Positions 1 through 9,863 of a stretch of DNA of 64,000 nt are shown here, one piece after another; within the stretch, counting starts at the first letter, position 1, and each line of letters opens with the position of its first letter. The stretch spans positions 62,001-126,000 of the forward strand of contig NZ_JXXV01000018.1 in assembly GCF_000967545.1 (NCBI RefSeq). The letters are read 5' to 3'. The notes beneath the pieces are model-generated. The model did no database searches. It had not been told where the DNA came from and was given only the letters and a program-made list of their open reading frames with translations. The DNA comes from Vibrio galatheae. GTDB lineage: Bacteria > Pseudomonadota > Gammaproteobacteria > Enterobacterales > Vibrionaceae. Both the position numbers and the translations under genes were made by a program.

Positions 1-1
1 G

Positions 2-35
2 GCCCGCGTAGTTGCCCACTGCGCGGGCATTTTTC
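2..35 (+). terminator. Rho-independent terminator of an upstream gene
   Basis: A 7-bp G+C-rich stem (GCCCGCG at 2-8 with CGCGGGC at 22-28) is followed by a short T run. It would end a plus-strand transcript that begins before the window. Confidence 0.75.
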
Positions 36-70
36 TCTCTAGATATCATTCACCTTCATCGAAAATTAGA

Positions 71-143
71 AATTAATCACTTGTTTAAATATTGATTAAT
101 TTATGTCATATCGGTTAGTTAGCAATCTCTCTATAATTAATCA
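71..143. promoter_or_regulatory. Candidate operator region for the TetR-family regulator
   Basis: The 9-mer AATTAATCA occurs at 71-79 and again at 135-143, and its inverse TGATTAATT lies at 93-101, so the first and second copies form an inverted repeat with a 13-base spacer. The sites precede a TetR-family gene that starts at 169, the usual place for an autoregulatory operator. The region is AT-rich, so chance similarity is possible and no binding is shown. Confidence 0.4.
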
Positions 144-168
144 TACGTTTAATAATGAGAGTTAACTT

Positions 169-828
169 GTGGCAGAAACCAGCAGAAAAGCAGGTCGTCC
201 CAGTGACAGTATTGATGCTAGACAAAAGCTTATCGATCACGCTCGTGAGCTCTTCACCATCATGGCCTACGATAAAGTATCGACTCGCCGCATCGCAAAT
301 CGAGCGGGTGTCAACGTCGCCATGATTCGCTATTACTTTGGCAATAAGGAAGGCTTATTTGAAACTGTCCTTCGGGAAACGCTTAAGCCAATGAAAAAAC
401 AGATTGAACTCATGGTGCGAGAAAGTTCTCAGAAGAACTTTCTCGACATTATGCGCACCTACTATCGGGAAATGTTCAAAGTCCCTCAGTTTCCTCGCTT
501 AGTATTCCAAGTTATGCACATGGATAGCTCTGAAGTACAGCGTAAGCTACTTGAAAAGGTTTTCACTGACATTAGTCAGCCGATGCAAATGGTGATGTTT
601 GATCGACTTATCGAGAGTAAAGTTTTAAAACCTGACGCAGACCCTAAGCTATGTAAAGTTTCGTTTATCAGCTTGATGGTTTTCCCTTTTATCGCTCCCC
701 AATCTCTGCTTGCCATTCATGGCATTGAGCTTTCTGAAGAATTCCTTAACCAACTGTTAGAACACAACATAAAACTGATGACAAATGGCATTCTTCAGCC
801 CAACGATCTGCAGGAACAACATTTATGA
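169..828 (+). CDS. TetR/AcrR-family transcriptional regulator
   Basis: A 219-residue one-domain regulator. Residues about 15-65 hold the TetR-type helix-turn-helix, with the typical stretch TRRIANRAGVNVAMIRYYF and the following NKEGLF. The rest is the all-helical ligand-binding domain, with no close family recognised. The start is GTG at 169; no in-frame ATG precedes it. The stop overlaps the start of the adaptor gene as ATGA, so this regulator heads the same transcript as the efflux genes and probably represses them and itself in response to a pump substrate. The substrate cannot be told from sequence. Confidence 0.9.
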   Translation: MAETSRKAGRPSDSIDARQKLIDHARELFTIMAYDKVSTRRIANRAGVNVAMIRYYFGNKEGLFETVLRETLKPMKKQIELMVRESSQKNFLDIMRTYYREMFKVPQFPRLVFQVMHMDSSEVQRKLLEKVFTDISQPMQMVMFDRLIESKVLKPDADPKLCKVSFISLMVFPFIAPQSLLAIHGIELSEEFLNQLLEHNIKLMTNGILQPNDLQEQHL

Positions 829-2141
829 AAATCAATAAAAAACTACTGTTTTTTCCAGCGCTAGCCGTTGGCGTCATTACCCTAGTGCTGGCGGTCAAAC
901 TAAAACCGGATCTCCCAGTTAAACCCGCTGGCGACCGAGCACGTTTGGTTGATACTGTGCCATTGCAACTGCGCGCTATGGCCCCTCAGGCGATTGGTTA
1001 CGGCAAAATCACGCCTAAAGTTGAATGGAAAGCCATCGCTGAAGTGACAGGAAAAATCGTCTACCGCCATCCTAAGCTCGAAAAAGGCCAAGTTCTTCCA
1101 GCGGGAACAGAAATTTTACGTATCGATCCACTCGACTATGAACTCAAACTGGTTCAAGCTCAGGCGGACCTCAAATCTGCTCAAACTTCTCTCGCCAAGT
1201 TAAACCAAGAAGAACAAAACCTCCACCAGACGCTAAAAATAGAGCGTAACCGTCTAGTTATCGCTAACAAAGAGTTGGAACGTAAACAAAATTTAAGGAC
1301 AAAAGGGCTGACTTCACAATCGGACGTTGATCAGCAAGAACAAAGCGCACTCTCCCAGCGCAAGCTAGTGCTCGATATTGAGAATCAAATCGCTTTGATG
1401 CCCGACGAAAAGCGGGTCGCCGAAGCCTTAGTCAAAGTGAACTTGTCTAAAGTAGAAGAAGCACAACGTTCACTGGAAAAAACCATCATTACGTTACCCG
1501 ATGATCTGCGTATCTCTCAGGTTGATATCGAGCAGAATCAGGTCGTTAACCTGCAACAAACCATGGTAACTGCACATGGTATGAACGTGATGGAGGTCGA
1601 AGCTCAACTGTCTATCCACGATATGCACACGCTCGCCTCAAGTATCGGCGAGTTTAATCGTGATCCATCAGGCATTCCCCAACCAGATATGACCTTTATA
1701 GACGCAAGCATTGAACTAAGCAGCGGTAATATGAAAGTAAGTTGGCCTGCAAAAGTGAGCCGAATCAGCGAAACTGTTGACCCCAATCAGGCCACAGCGG
1801 GCGTGATACTAGAGATCGAACAAGATTATCGTCATCTCAATCCAAGCTCAGTACCGCCACTTGTCAACGGCATGTTTGTCAGAGCATTTATCGAAGGGCA
1901 GCAAAACCCAAGCTGGGTGATCCCAGAACGTGCCCTTCACGGCGATAAAATCTATCTCATGGGAGAGGACAACAAACTTGAGATTAAACCAGTGTTGGTG
2001 CTCTATCGCCGAGACAATCAAGTCATCATTGATGGGCAATTGGAGCAAGGTGATAAGTTGATCCTCAACGATCTACTGCCAGCGATTAATGGCATGTTGT
2101 TGAAAGAAGCAGACAGTGGCACAGAGGAGTCGTCACTATGA
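825..2141 (+). CDS. RND efflux periplasmic adaptor (membrane fusion protein)
   Basis: This 438-residue HlyD/AcrA-type adaptor would link an inner-membrane RND pump to an outer-membrane channel. The N-terminus has a short basic stretch and one hydrophobic segment (about residues 5-24) for membrane anchoring. A biotinyl-lipoyl-like half follows (around GKIVYRHPKLEKGQVLPAG), then a long alpha-helical hairpin rich in Q, L and K (about 110-215), then beta-barrel domains. It overlaps the TetR gene upstream and the pump gene downstream by ATGA, so the three are translationally coupled. No outer-membrane factor is encoded nearby, so a shared TolC is presumed. Confidence 0.9.
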   Translation: MKINKKLLFFPALAVGVITLVLAVKLKPDLPVKPAGDRARLVDTVPLQLRAMAPQAIGYGKITPKVEWKAIAEVTGKIVYRHPKLEKGQVLPAGTEILRIDPLDYELKLVQAQADLKSAQTSLAKLNQEEQNLHQTLKIERNRLVIANKELERKQNLRTKGLTSQSDVDQQEQSALSQRKLVLDIENQIALMPDEKRVAEALVKVNLSKVEEAQRSLEKTIITLPDDLRISQVDIEQNQVVNLQQTMVTAHGMNVMEVEAQLSIHDMHTLASSIGEFNRDPSGIPQPDMTFIDASIELSSGNMKVSWPAKVSRISETVDPNQATAGVILEIEQDYRHLNPSSVPPLVNGMFVRAFIEGQQNPSWVIPERALHGDKIYLMGEDNKLEIKPVLVLYRRDNQVIIDGQLEQGDKLILNDLLPAINGMLLKEADSGTEESSL

Positions 2142-5100
2142 TACGATTCTTCTCTAAACACCCAACAGCTGCAAACCTGCTTATGCTGAGCTTGCTGGTA
2201 ATGGGGTTGACCTCACTCTCCAGCATCAAGCGGGAAACTTTCCCTGAATTCGACCCACCCTACATAATGGCTGGTGTCGTCTACCCCGGCGCGTCGCCAC
2301 AAGAAGTCGAAGAGAGCATCTGTGTTCGCATGGAAGATGCGGTTGACGGCCTAGCCAATATCGAAGAAACACAGTGTGAAGCGATTGAAGGCTCGGCAAG
2401 ACTGATTCTAAAACTCAATGAGAAAGCCGATATCGGGCGCATGTTGGTCGATGTGCAGACTCAAATCAACTCGATCAATGACTTCCCTCAAGAGATTGAG
2501 TCTCCCGTGGTACAAGAACTCGACTGGAACGAACCTGTCGTGGACGTAGCAATTACTGCAGACACAAGCTGGCCTGAACTCAAAGCCTACGCGGAACAGC
2601 TTAAGCGCACATTAAAGCTTGATTATGATGTTTCTTTGGTTGATGTGGCAGGGTTTTCTGATCATCAGTATCGCGTCGAACTAGACTCACAAGCGATGCG
2701 TCAACTCGGCTTAAGTGTGGGTGATATTGCCACTCAAATTGGCCGACAGAATATTAAATTACCAAGTGGTAATGTTGAAACACCAGACAAGAACTTTCTG
2801 ATCCGTTTTGATGAAAGACGAATTACACCGCAGCAACTAGAGTCGATCGTTGTTGGTTCTGGGCCAAATGGCTCACAGATTCGACTTAAGGACATCGCAA
2901 CCATTACTGATCGTTTCGAGTTAGACGAACAGAAAGTACTGTTTGATGGCCACCCTTCTGCCCTGCTCAAAGTCAGCAAGAACAAAGAAGACGACGCGCT
3001 AAGAATCAAGGAGCGTGTTGCCCAGTTCGTTGAACAACAACAAGCGATTGCACCAGATGGCGTCAAACTCGAGCTTACCAATGATCTCTCATCGGTACTG
3101 TGGGATCGTTTAACCATGATGGTACGCAATGGCTGGCAAGGTATCGTTCTGGTATTTGCCACTATGTGGCTGTTCTTTAGCCTTCGCTATTCATTCTGGG
3201 TTGCCGCGGGCTTACCTGTTGCTTTCCTTGGGGGCTTATTCCTGATGGCGCAGCTTGGGCTGTCGATCAACATTATGTCTTTGGTCGGCTTACTGATGGC
3301 GATCGGGATTATGATGGATGATGCAATTGTGATTGCCGAATCGATTGCCGCTCATCTCGATCGAGGCGAAGATGTCGATAACGCCGTCATCAAAGGGGTG
3401 AAAAAAGTACTCCCCGGCGTTGTGTCGTCCTTCCTTACCACTGTGTGTATCTTCGGTAGCTTACTATTTTTGCAAGGCGAAATGGGCGCTGTGCTCAAAG
3501 CGGTTCCACAAGTGTTGATCCTTGTTCTAACGCTAAGTTTAGTCGAGGCTTTTCTTATTCTGCCTAACCACTTGTCACATTCACTGCATAAGGAGAAAAA
3601 TGAAAAGCCACCCGCGAAATTTAAAAAGAAACTCCTAGATGGCTTTGAGAACTTTCGCAACACAACCTTAGTTAACGCAGTAGAAAAAGTGGTTGAGTTT
3701 CGTTACGCCTTCCTTGGTGGTGTCATCGCGCTGCTGCTTATTTCGGTGGCAACATTGGCCGGAGGATTACTCAAGTTTCAGCCCTTCCCTGAACTCGATG
3801 GTGATATCGCTGAAGCACGTATCATTCTACCTCCGGGGTCATCACTGTCTCAAACCGAGGCGGTTGTCGATAAGATCGTAGCATCTGCGAAAAAACTAGA
3901 TAAAGAATGGACGCAAACTGTTGAAAACGGCGTGCCACTGATTGAGCACATTACCAGTCAATTTAACGCCAATGCGGACGCTAATGAATCGGGGCCTCAC
4001 ATCGCCACCGTTCGACTTGATCTACTTGGCGCAGAGAGTCGCAATACGGTTATTGATGATTTCATCGCCGCTTGGCGCCAAGATATCGGTGAATTAGCCG
4101 ATCCCATTTCGCTAGTCTTTAAGCAGCCAACCATGGGACCTGGTGGACGCGCGATTGAAATCCGTGCAAAACATGATGATCTCGAAGCACTTAAAGCGGC
4201 GTCAATTGATATTCAGCAGTATCTCAACGAATTCGATGGCGTACATGGCGTGCTTGATGATATGCGTATGGGTAAGGAAGAAGTGCTAGTCAAACTTCGC
4301 CCAGGTGCAGAAACTTATGGCATTAATGGCCAACTGGTTGCCAACCAATTACGTGCCGCCTTTTTCGGTCAGACCGCAGACGAAATTCAGGTTGGCGTAG
4401 AAAATATCTCGATTGAAGCTCGTCTTGATAAAGTTCAAGCGGGAGACCTTCAACAACTGGCAAATTTCCCAATCATCATGTCGGATGGCAGTCAGATACC
4501 ATTGGCAACGATTGCAACGTTAGACTTTCAGCGCAACTATGTTCGCATTCAGCGTATTGATGGCTTAAGAACCATCAGCGTATTTGGTGATGTCGACAAC
4601 ACCAAAGCCAACTCAACGGCGATCATCGCTCAGTTCCAACGCGATGAAGCAGCAAAACTGATGGCGAAATATCCAGGACTAAGGTTCGATTTTGAAGGTG
4701 AAGCTAAGGACACCGCTGAAACTGGCGCGTCTATGGGCAAAGGCTTCTTGCTTGGTCTGTTTGGCGTTTTTGCAATTCTCAGTTATCAGTTCCGCAGCTA
4801 TCTAGAACCCGTGGTGGTTATGCTCGCTATCCCATTAGCTTTTATTGGCGTGGTTTGGGGACACATATTACTCGGTCATTCGCTTAGCATGCCTAGTATG
4901 ATGGGTTTTGTTTCCCTCGCAGGTATCGTGGTCAACGATTCAATCTTGCTGGTGCAGTATATTCGCCATCACGTTGATGAAGGCGATAGCGTTCACGACT
5001 CAGTGGTGAAAGCGAGCCGAGAACGTTTCCGAGCGGTATTTTTAACCTCAATGACCACGGCGGCCGGTTTACTGCCTTTACTGACAGAAACCAGCTTGCA

Positions 5101-5239
5101 AGCTCAGGTTATTCAGCCTTTGGTTATCTCGATTGTGTTCGGCATCTTTGCCTCAACCTTACTGGTGCTATTTATGATCCCCGCGGCCTACTCGGTTCTC
5201 GCCGACTTTGGTTTGGTACATAAACACGAGGAAATTTAG
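2138..5239 (+). CDS. RND-family efflux pump, inner-membrane permease
   Basis: A 1033-residue AcrB/MexB-superfamily transporter, full length for the family. It begins with a first transmembrane helix just after the N-terminus, a large periplasmic loop (about 35-330), a membrane block with the proton-relay motif GIMMDDAIVIAES, a second periplasmic loop (about 550-850) and a final membrane block with VNDSILLVQYIRHH. It would export substrates from the periplasm or inner leaflet using proton motive force. It is the third gene of a TetR-adaptor-pump operon and ends just before a bidirectional terminator. The substrate is unknown; sequence alone does not assign it to one of the named Vibrio Vex or Vme pumps. 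Confidence 0.92.
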   Translation: MIRFFSKHPTAANLLMLSLLVMGLTSLSSIKRETFPEFDPPYIMAGVVYPGASPQEVEESICVRMEDAVDGLANIEETQCEAIEGSARLILKLNEKADIGRMLVDVQTQINSINDFPQEIESPVVQELDWNEPVVDVAITADTSWPELKAYAEQLKRTLKLDYDVSLVDVAGFSDHQYRVELDSQAMRQLGLSVGDIATQIGRQNIKLPSGNVETPDKNFLIRFDERRITPQQLESIVVGSGPNGSQIRLKDIATITDRFELDEQKVLFDGHPSALLKVSKNKEDDALRIKERVAQFVEQQQAIAPDGVKLELTNDLSSVLWDRLTMMVRNGWQGIVLVFATMWLFFSLRYSFWVAAGLPVAFLGGLFLMAQLGLSINIMSLVGLLMAIGIMMDDAIVIAESIAAHLDRGEDVDNAVIKGVKKVLPGVVSSFLTTVCIFGSLLFLQGEMGAVLKAVPQVLILVLTLSLVEAFLILPNHLSHSLHKEKNEKPPAKFKKKLLDGFENFRNTTLVNAVEKVVEFRYAFLGGVIALLLISVATLAGGLLKFQPFPELDGDIAEARIILPPGSSLSQTEAVVDKIVASAKKLDKEWTQTVENGVPLIEHITSQFNANADANESGPHIATVRLDLLGAESRNTVIDDFIAAWRQDIGELADPISLVFKQPTMGPGGRAIEIRAKHDDLEALKAASIDIQQYLNEFDGVHGVLDDMRMGKEEVLVKLRPGAETYGINGQLVANQLRAAFFGQTADEIQVGVENISIEARLDKVQAGDLQQLANFPIIMSDGSQIPLATIATLDFQRNYVRIQRIDGLRTISVFGDVDNTKANSTAIIAQFQRDEAAKLMAKYPGLRFDFEGEAKDTAETGASMGKGFLLGLFGVFAILSYQFRSYLEPVVVMLAIPLAFIGVVWGHILLGHSLSMPSMMGFVSLAGIVVNDSILLVQYIRHHVDEGDSVHDSVVKASRERFRAVFLTSMTTAAGLLPLLTETSLQAQVIQPLVISIVFGIFASTLLVLFMIPAAYSVLADFGLVHKHEEI

Positions 5240-5249
5240 TCGATTAACA

Positions 5250-5272
5250 GCGGGTCACATTGACCCGCTTTT
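5250..5272. terminator. Bidirectional terminator between convergent RND operons
   Basis: GCGGGTCA at 5250-5257 pairs with TGACCCGC at 5261-5268 over a 3-base loop, followed by TTTTG on the plus strand. It lies in the 35-base gap between two convergent pump genes and probably ends the plus-strand operon; the minus-strand side has few T residues. Confidence 0.8.
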
Positions 5273-5274
5273 GT

Positions 5275-8200
5275 TTAGTTTAGAAGCTCGTTATTGCTTT
5301 TTCGTCTCACCACTAAAGCTTTCAACTTAGTAAATAGCGCTTTGATATCTTCTAACATCAGATACAAGCAAGGCACCAATATCAGCGTCAGCAAGGTGGC
5401 AAACAAGACGGCAAAGCCAAGCGCCACAGCCATTGGAATTACAAATCTAGCTTGCAGACTGGTTTCAAACATAATCGGTAACACACCAACGAAGGTCGTG
5501 ATCGACGTAAGAGTAATGGCGCGAAAACGTGCGCACCCGGCTTCGATAACCGCATCTTTAATACTCACTCCTTGCGCCCTAACTTGGTTGACATAGTCCG
5601 TCATAACTAGCGAGTCATTGACCACAACCCCAGCCGCAGCAATGAGTCCAAACGTGGACATCATGCTCAAATCCAGTCCAAACCAGTAATGGCCCCAAAT
5701 CGCACCGGTTAAGCTAAACGGGATCACAGACATTATAATCAGCGGCTGAGAGTAGCTCTTTAATGGCACAGCAAGCAGTATGTAAACAATAATCATCCCC
5801 GCGACAAAAAAGATGATTTGTTCATTTTGCTGCGCTTGCTGCTCTTCAATGGTGCCACCAAGCTCACTTTTAACGCCTGGGTAAGCCGATAGGATGTCAG
5901 GAATCATTTCACTATTGATCTGTTCGACAATCTGATTTGGCTCTACTAGCTCCTCGTCAATTGAGCCGTACACATAGACACTACGATAGCCGCCTTCACG
6001 ACGAATACTGCTCACGCCCGGCTTCTGCTGTATCTCTACCACATCCCCGAGCATCACTTTCTTCCCTTCTGGCGTGGTTATGACGGCGTAACGCAAAGAA
6101 GAAAAAGCTTCGCGAGTGAGCTGTGGATAACGCACCATGACTTTAATTTCTTCGCCATCACGCAACACTCGCTGCGCTTCACCGCCGTAAAAGCTACCAC
6201 CGACCTGAGTCGCAATGTCAAACAGGTCTAACCCAAGGTCATAGGCGACGGGTGCGAGCGAAAGTAAAACCTCCTGACTGCCAGAGTCAATCGACGATGA
6301 AATATCAAACAAACCTGCTTGCTGTTGCAATTTGATGATCAACTCTCGACCGGCTGCATTTAAGCTCTCGATATCCGCGCCATACAATAAGAAACCAAAC
6401 TCATCGCCTTTTTCATCGTCATTGACATTGTCAGAAACATTGAGCATTTTAAGACCGGGTATATTGGGCAGTCTTTCTCTCCAACGTCTGGCAAGCTCAA
6501 AAGTGTTAAACGGTCTCAGCTCTTCATCAACCAAGGGAATCACCAATCGCCCCTCTTTTCTCCCCTGATTAAAGGTGAGAATGTCGCGAATCATTTTTTG
6601 TCCGGTCTCTTGTTCAATCTCAGCATCAATCGTCAATACCGTCGACTCAATCAGCTTTAACGCGTCGATGGTTTGTTCGCTCGATACGTTGTCGTTCATC
6701 ACCAGTTTTATACTTGGAAAGTCATGCGGAACTTTCGGCGAAGGGACAATGCGTACATAACTCGCTAAAACCATCGCAATACTGATGATCAGCAAGGCAG
6801 CGAAGCCCGCGAAAACACTCCAGCGCCAATACGTACACCTCTGAACAAACCGCTTATAAGGACCATTGATAAACCCGAAGAAGCGGATATTGAATTTATC
6901 GCGCCAACTCCCTTTCTTAATCGGTGCGAAATTAGAGTGCGCTAAGTGTGATGGAAGAATTAACTTAGATTCCACCAAACTAAAGAACAGGCACAAGATG
7001 ACGATCGATGCGATACCAAAGAAAAATGCTCGTTCGATACCTTTCGACATCAGGAACGGGGCAAATACCGCCATAGTAGTCAGTACGCCAAATGTCGCTG
7101 GCGTCGCAACTCGTTTCACACCGCGGACAACATTTTCGACCCCTCCGCCATTTTTCTCAATTTCACTGTAAGCACTTTCACCGATGACAATCGCATCATC
7201 AACAACAATGCCGAGTACCATGATAAAAGCAAACAACGAAATGATATTGATACTGACGCCAATCGCAGGCATGAGCATAACCGCGCCTAGGAAACAGACC
7301 GGTAACCCAACCATCACCCACATAGCAAGTTTAACGCGCAAAAACAGGCTCAACATTAAGGCTACCAGCACGGCACCTTGTAGCAGGTTTTTCAGCATCA
7401 TATCTAGACGAGCATTGAGGTAATAGGTCATATCGACCAAGGTTTTGATCTTCAGATCCGCAGGCAGTGTTTGGTTCTTCTGCTCAATGTAGGCCTTGAC
7501 TGACTCAGCAACCGTCACCATGTTTTGATCTTTGGTCGCTTTGACCGAAAGATACATAGCATTTTGACCTGAATAGCGGAAATAGCGATCATCTTCAGTA
7601 AAGCCGTCTTTTATCGTCGCGATATCTTGCAACAATACTTTGCCACCATTGGCTCCAATTTTAACTGGAATCGCTCTGAACTCTTCACCACTGTAGTACT
7701 GGTTCTCGATACGTACCGAAATCATCCCCGCGTTGGTTCTAACTTCACCCGCAGAGTAGTTCGCTGAGTAACGTCTGATCGCATTGCTGACGTCGTTCAA
7801 CGTTAAACTGTACTTTTGCAGCACACGTGGTTCTATCTCGATGGCAATTTCGTAGTCTGGGGCACCTAATTCGACCAGTGCAACATTGTTAAGCTGTAGT
7901 AGTTCATTTTCAATTTGCTTTGCAATAGGTTTCAGCTCAAGCAAGCTACGGTCACCCACCAGCGCCATCTCAATCACATCTTGACGCCATTCATATTGGT
8001 AAACCTGAATGGGTTCCATCGCATCAGGGAAGTTGGAGGTCGAGTCGACCTTTTGCTTTACCTTGTCGAGCACCGCATCGATATCTTCATCCACGCCGAT
8101 TTCAAGCTCAATACTGCCGCTACCACGATACGCAGTTGACACCGCCTTTTTGATCCCAGTGACATCTTTAAGTGACTCTTCTAACTTAATCAGGATGCTT

Positions 8201-8400
8201 TCTTCAATTTCTTGCGGTGACGCGCCCGGATACTGTGCGCTAACATTGATGTAGTTAACTTCAATGTTGGGAAACATCTGCCGTTGAATAAAGAAAAAGC
8301 TCACGGTGCCAATAATCAAAATGAATGCCATCAGTAAGTTGGCCGCAACGGAGTTGTTAGCGAAATAGGCTATCAGCCCTTTCTGTTTAGTCTCTTCCAT
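5275..8400 (-). CDS. RND-family efflux pump, inner-membrane permease
   Basis: A second full-length RND pump, 1041 residues, not a close copy of the first. It has the same layout: N-terminal helix, periplasmic loop, membrane block with GIVVDDAIVIGES, second periplasmic loop and final block with VVNDSLVMTDYVNQ. The C-terminal tail is basic. It lies 9 bases downstream of its adaptor gene on the same strand and meets the other RND operon tail to tail. This sub-type (long loop with FPDAMEPIQVYQYEW) resembles the pumps commonly found in marine gammaproteobacteria without a local regulator. The substrate is unknown. Confidence 0.92.
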   Translation of the reverse strand: MEETKQKGLIAYFANNSVAANLLMAFILIIGTVSFFFIQRQMFPNIEVNYINVSAQYPGASPQEIEESILIKLEESLKDVTGIKKAVSTAYRGSGSIELEIGVDEDIDAVLDKVKQKVDSTSNFPDAMEPIQVYQYEWRQDVIEMALVGDRSLLELKPIAKQIENELLQLNNVALVELGAPDYEIAIEIEPRVLQKYSLTLNDVSNAIRRYSANYSAGEVRTNAGMISVRIENQYYSGEEFRAIPVKIGANGGKVLLQDIATIKDGFTEDDRYFRYSGQNAMYLSVKATKDQNMVTVAESVKAYIEQKNQTLPADLKIKTLVDMTYYLNARLDMMLKNLLQGAVLVALMLSLFLRVKLAMWVMVGLPVCFLGAVMLMPAIGVSINIISLFAFIMVLGIVVDDAIVIGESAYSEIEKNGGGVENVVRGVKRVATPATFGVLTTMAVFAPFLMSKGIERAFFFGIASIVILCLFFSLVESKLILPSHLAHSNFAPIKKGSWRDKFNIRFFGFINGPYKRFVQRCTYWRWSVFAGFAALLIISIAMVLASYVRIVPSPKVPHDFPSIKLVMNDNVSSEQTIDALKLIESTVLTIDAEIEQETGQKMIRDILTFNQGRKEGRLVIPLVDEELRPFNTFELARRWRERLPNIPGLKMLNVSDNVNDDEKGDEFGFLLYGADIESLNAAGRELIIKLQQQAGLFDISSSIDSGSQEVLLSLAPVAYDLGLDLFDIATQVGGSFYGGEAQRVLRDGEEIKVMVRYPQLTREAFSSLRYAVITTPEGKKVMLGDVVEIQQKPGVSSIRREGGYRSVYVYGSIDEELVEPNQIVEQINSEMIPDILSAYPGVKSELGGTIEEQQAQQNEQIIFFVAGMIIVYILLAVPLKSYSQPLIIMSVIPFSLTGAIWGHYWFGLDLSMMSTFGLIAAAGVVVNDSLVMTDYVNQVRAQGVSIKDAVIEAGCARFRAITLTSITTFVGVLPIMFETSLQARFVIPMAVALGFAVLFATLLTLILVPCLYLMLEDIKALFTKLKALVVRRKSNNELLN

Positions 8401-8409
8401 GATGGACCC

Positions 8410-9555
8410 TTACAAACTTGATGGATTGTCTTGTACCGCGACTTCAACCTGCAACCCTTTCTGCGGGTACTCTGGCACTGTGAGCACAATTTGGTCATCA
8501 TCCGTTAGACCTTGGTTAATGAGCATGAATTCTTTCTCTGCTCGCAGCACATTGACGGTTCTTGGTTCCAATTGATTGTCACTATTCACCACCCAAACTT
8601 GACGGTTGTTCACCAGCTCTTGTGGGAGACGATAGATGTGTTTAAGTTCTTTGCCAGCGAACTGAACTTCAACATAAGAACCAAATTTAATCGGTGCTTT
8701 ATCGCTTTCCATTGCATAAGGGTTATCAACTCGGACAACCAGGTTGATCATTCGTGTGCTGGCGTCGATAACACCCAGATCGCGGTCAATCACCGCAGTG
8801 CGCTGAACATTTTCGATCCCATGCTGAATGACAGTAGCCGAGGTGCCCGCATAGTCTTGTGGAAGAAAAGCACTATCAAACCCTGCGATAGGAAGGTGAA
8901 TTTCCCCTGCCTCAACATTATTTAATACCGCAACTTGTGCTCCCGCTGAAATAAACTGACCGACACCAATTTGTTTCGCTACCACTAACGCGTCGTAAGG
9001 TGCAACCACGTTGCAGTTTTCTAGATCTCGTGTAGCACGCTTGAGTTCTGCCATCGCTGATTTTACCTGTGCATCGGCACTGAGTAGCTGTGGCTTGCGC
9101 AAGTACAGATCCGTGACTTGTTTCTGAGGGAGGTTTTTAGCCTGACGCGCTGCAACCTCAGCCTTGGCTTTCTCTTCAATTAAAGCAGCACGTGCGCTCG
9201 CCAACTGCGCTTCAGCTTGTAACACCGCAGCTTGATAATTGTCATTTTCGATGCGAAATAGCACTTCGCCACGCTTAACGACACCACCAACAACAAAATT
9301 AGGGTGCCAACTAACCACTTCTCCGGAGACTTGCGCTGATAGTTGAGTGACTTCAACGGGTTGAAGTTCGCCGTGGCTGGTAATCACAACTTTGTGATCA
9401 CTCGACAATACTCGAGATACCTTAACAACAGGCGGAGCTTTGGGCGGCTTACTTTCCAATGGTTCAGGGGCCGTTGAAGCAATTGCGGCATACCCAGCAT
9501 ACGCGCCACCCATTATGATAAAGGGCAGCAACCAACGTAACGGCTTAATCGTCAT
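8410..9555 (-). CDS. RND efflux periplasmic adaptor (membrane fusion protein)
   Basis: A 381-residue adaptor protein partner of the RND pump immediately downstream. The frame is open to 9612, but the ATG at 9555 is preferred: it is preceded by AAGGA at good spacing and begins MTIKPLRWLLPFIIMGGAYAG, a typical membrane anchor. After a proline-rich linker come the lipoyl-like halves and a coiled-coil hairpin (about 100-165, rich in A, K and E), then the beta-barrel. No regulator or outer-membrane channel gene adjoins it. Confidence 0.88.
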   Translation of the reverse strand: MTIKPLRWLLPFIIMGGAYAGYAAIASTAPEPLESKPPKAPPVVKVSRVLSSDHKVVITSHGELQPVEVTQLSAQVSGEVVSWHPNFVVGGVVKRGEVLFRIENDNYQAAVLQAEAQLASARAALIEEKAKAEVAARQAKNLPQKQVTDLYLRKPQLLSADAQVKSAMAELKRATRDLENCNVVAPYDALVVAKQIGVGQFISAGAQVAVLNNVEAGEIHLPIAGFDSAFLPQDYAGTSATVIQHGIENVQRTAVIDRDLGVIDASTRMINLVVRVDNPYAMESDKAPIKFGSYVEVQFAGKELKHIYRLPQELVNNRQVWVVNSDNQLEPRTVNVLRAEKEFMLINQGLTDDDQIVLTVPEYPQKGLQVEVAVQDNPSSL

Positions 9556-9863
9556 TTGAATTCCTTGTTTGTCATTATTGTTATATACGTAGTGATAGAG
9601 CTTCGACATCAATATCGCGAAAACTATCCAAGCAAAAGATAAGTTTTATAAATTCCAATTATCTATTCTTAGAAATTGGATGCTTCATCAACTGCACACC
9701 CATACAGCAAATCAAATGCCAAGTAATATTTATATACATTACAATGGGATAGCCTTAGAAGCTGAAAACCAAAACCATTCACATGGTAAATATTATCAAC
9801 ATATGGTCAAATTTACCTGATACCGATAGAATAAGTTTTGAGCAAGGAAAACAGGAGATTAGA
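9556..9863. other. AT-rich intergenic region
   Basis: This 308-base gap separates the divergent adaptor gene and the HAD-family gene. It must contain both promoters. I see the ribosome-binding sites (AAGGA for the left gene, AGGAG at 9853-9857 for the right gene) but no convincing gene, repeat or operator. Confidence 0.6.

Noticed and set aside
2734..3162. 142-codon minus-strand frame inside the first RND pump gene
   Set aside because: It is a shadow of the true frame; the composition is serine-rich and no known motif is present.
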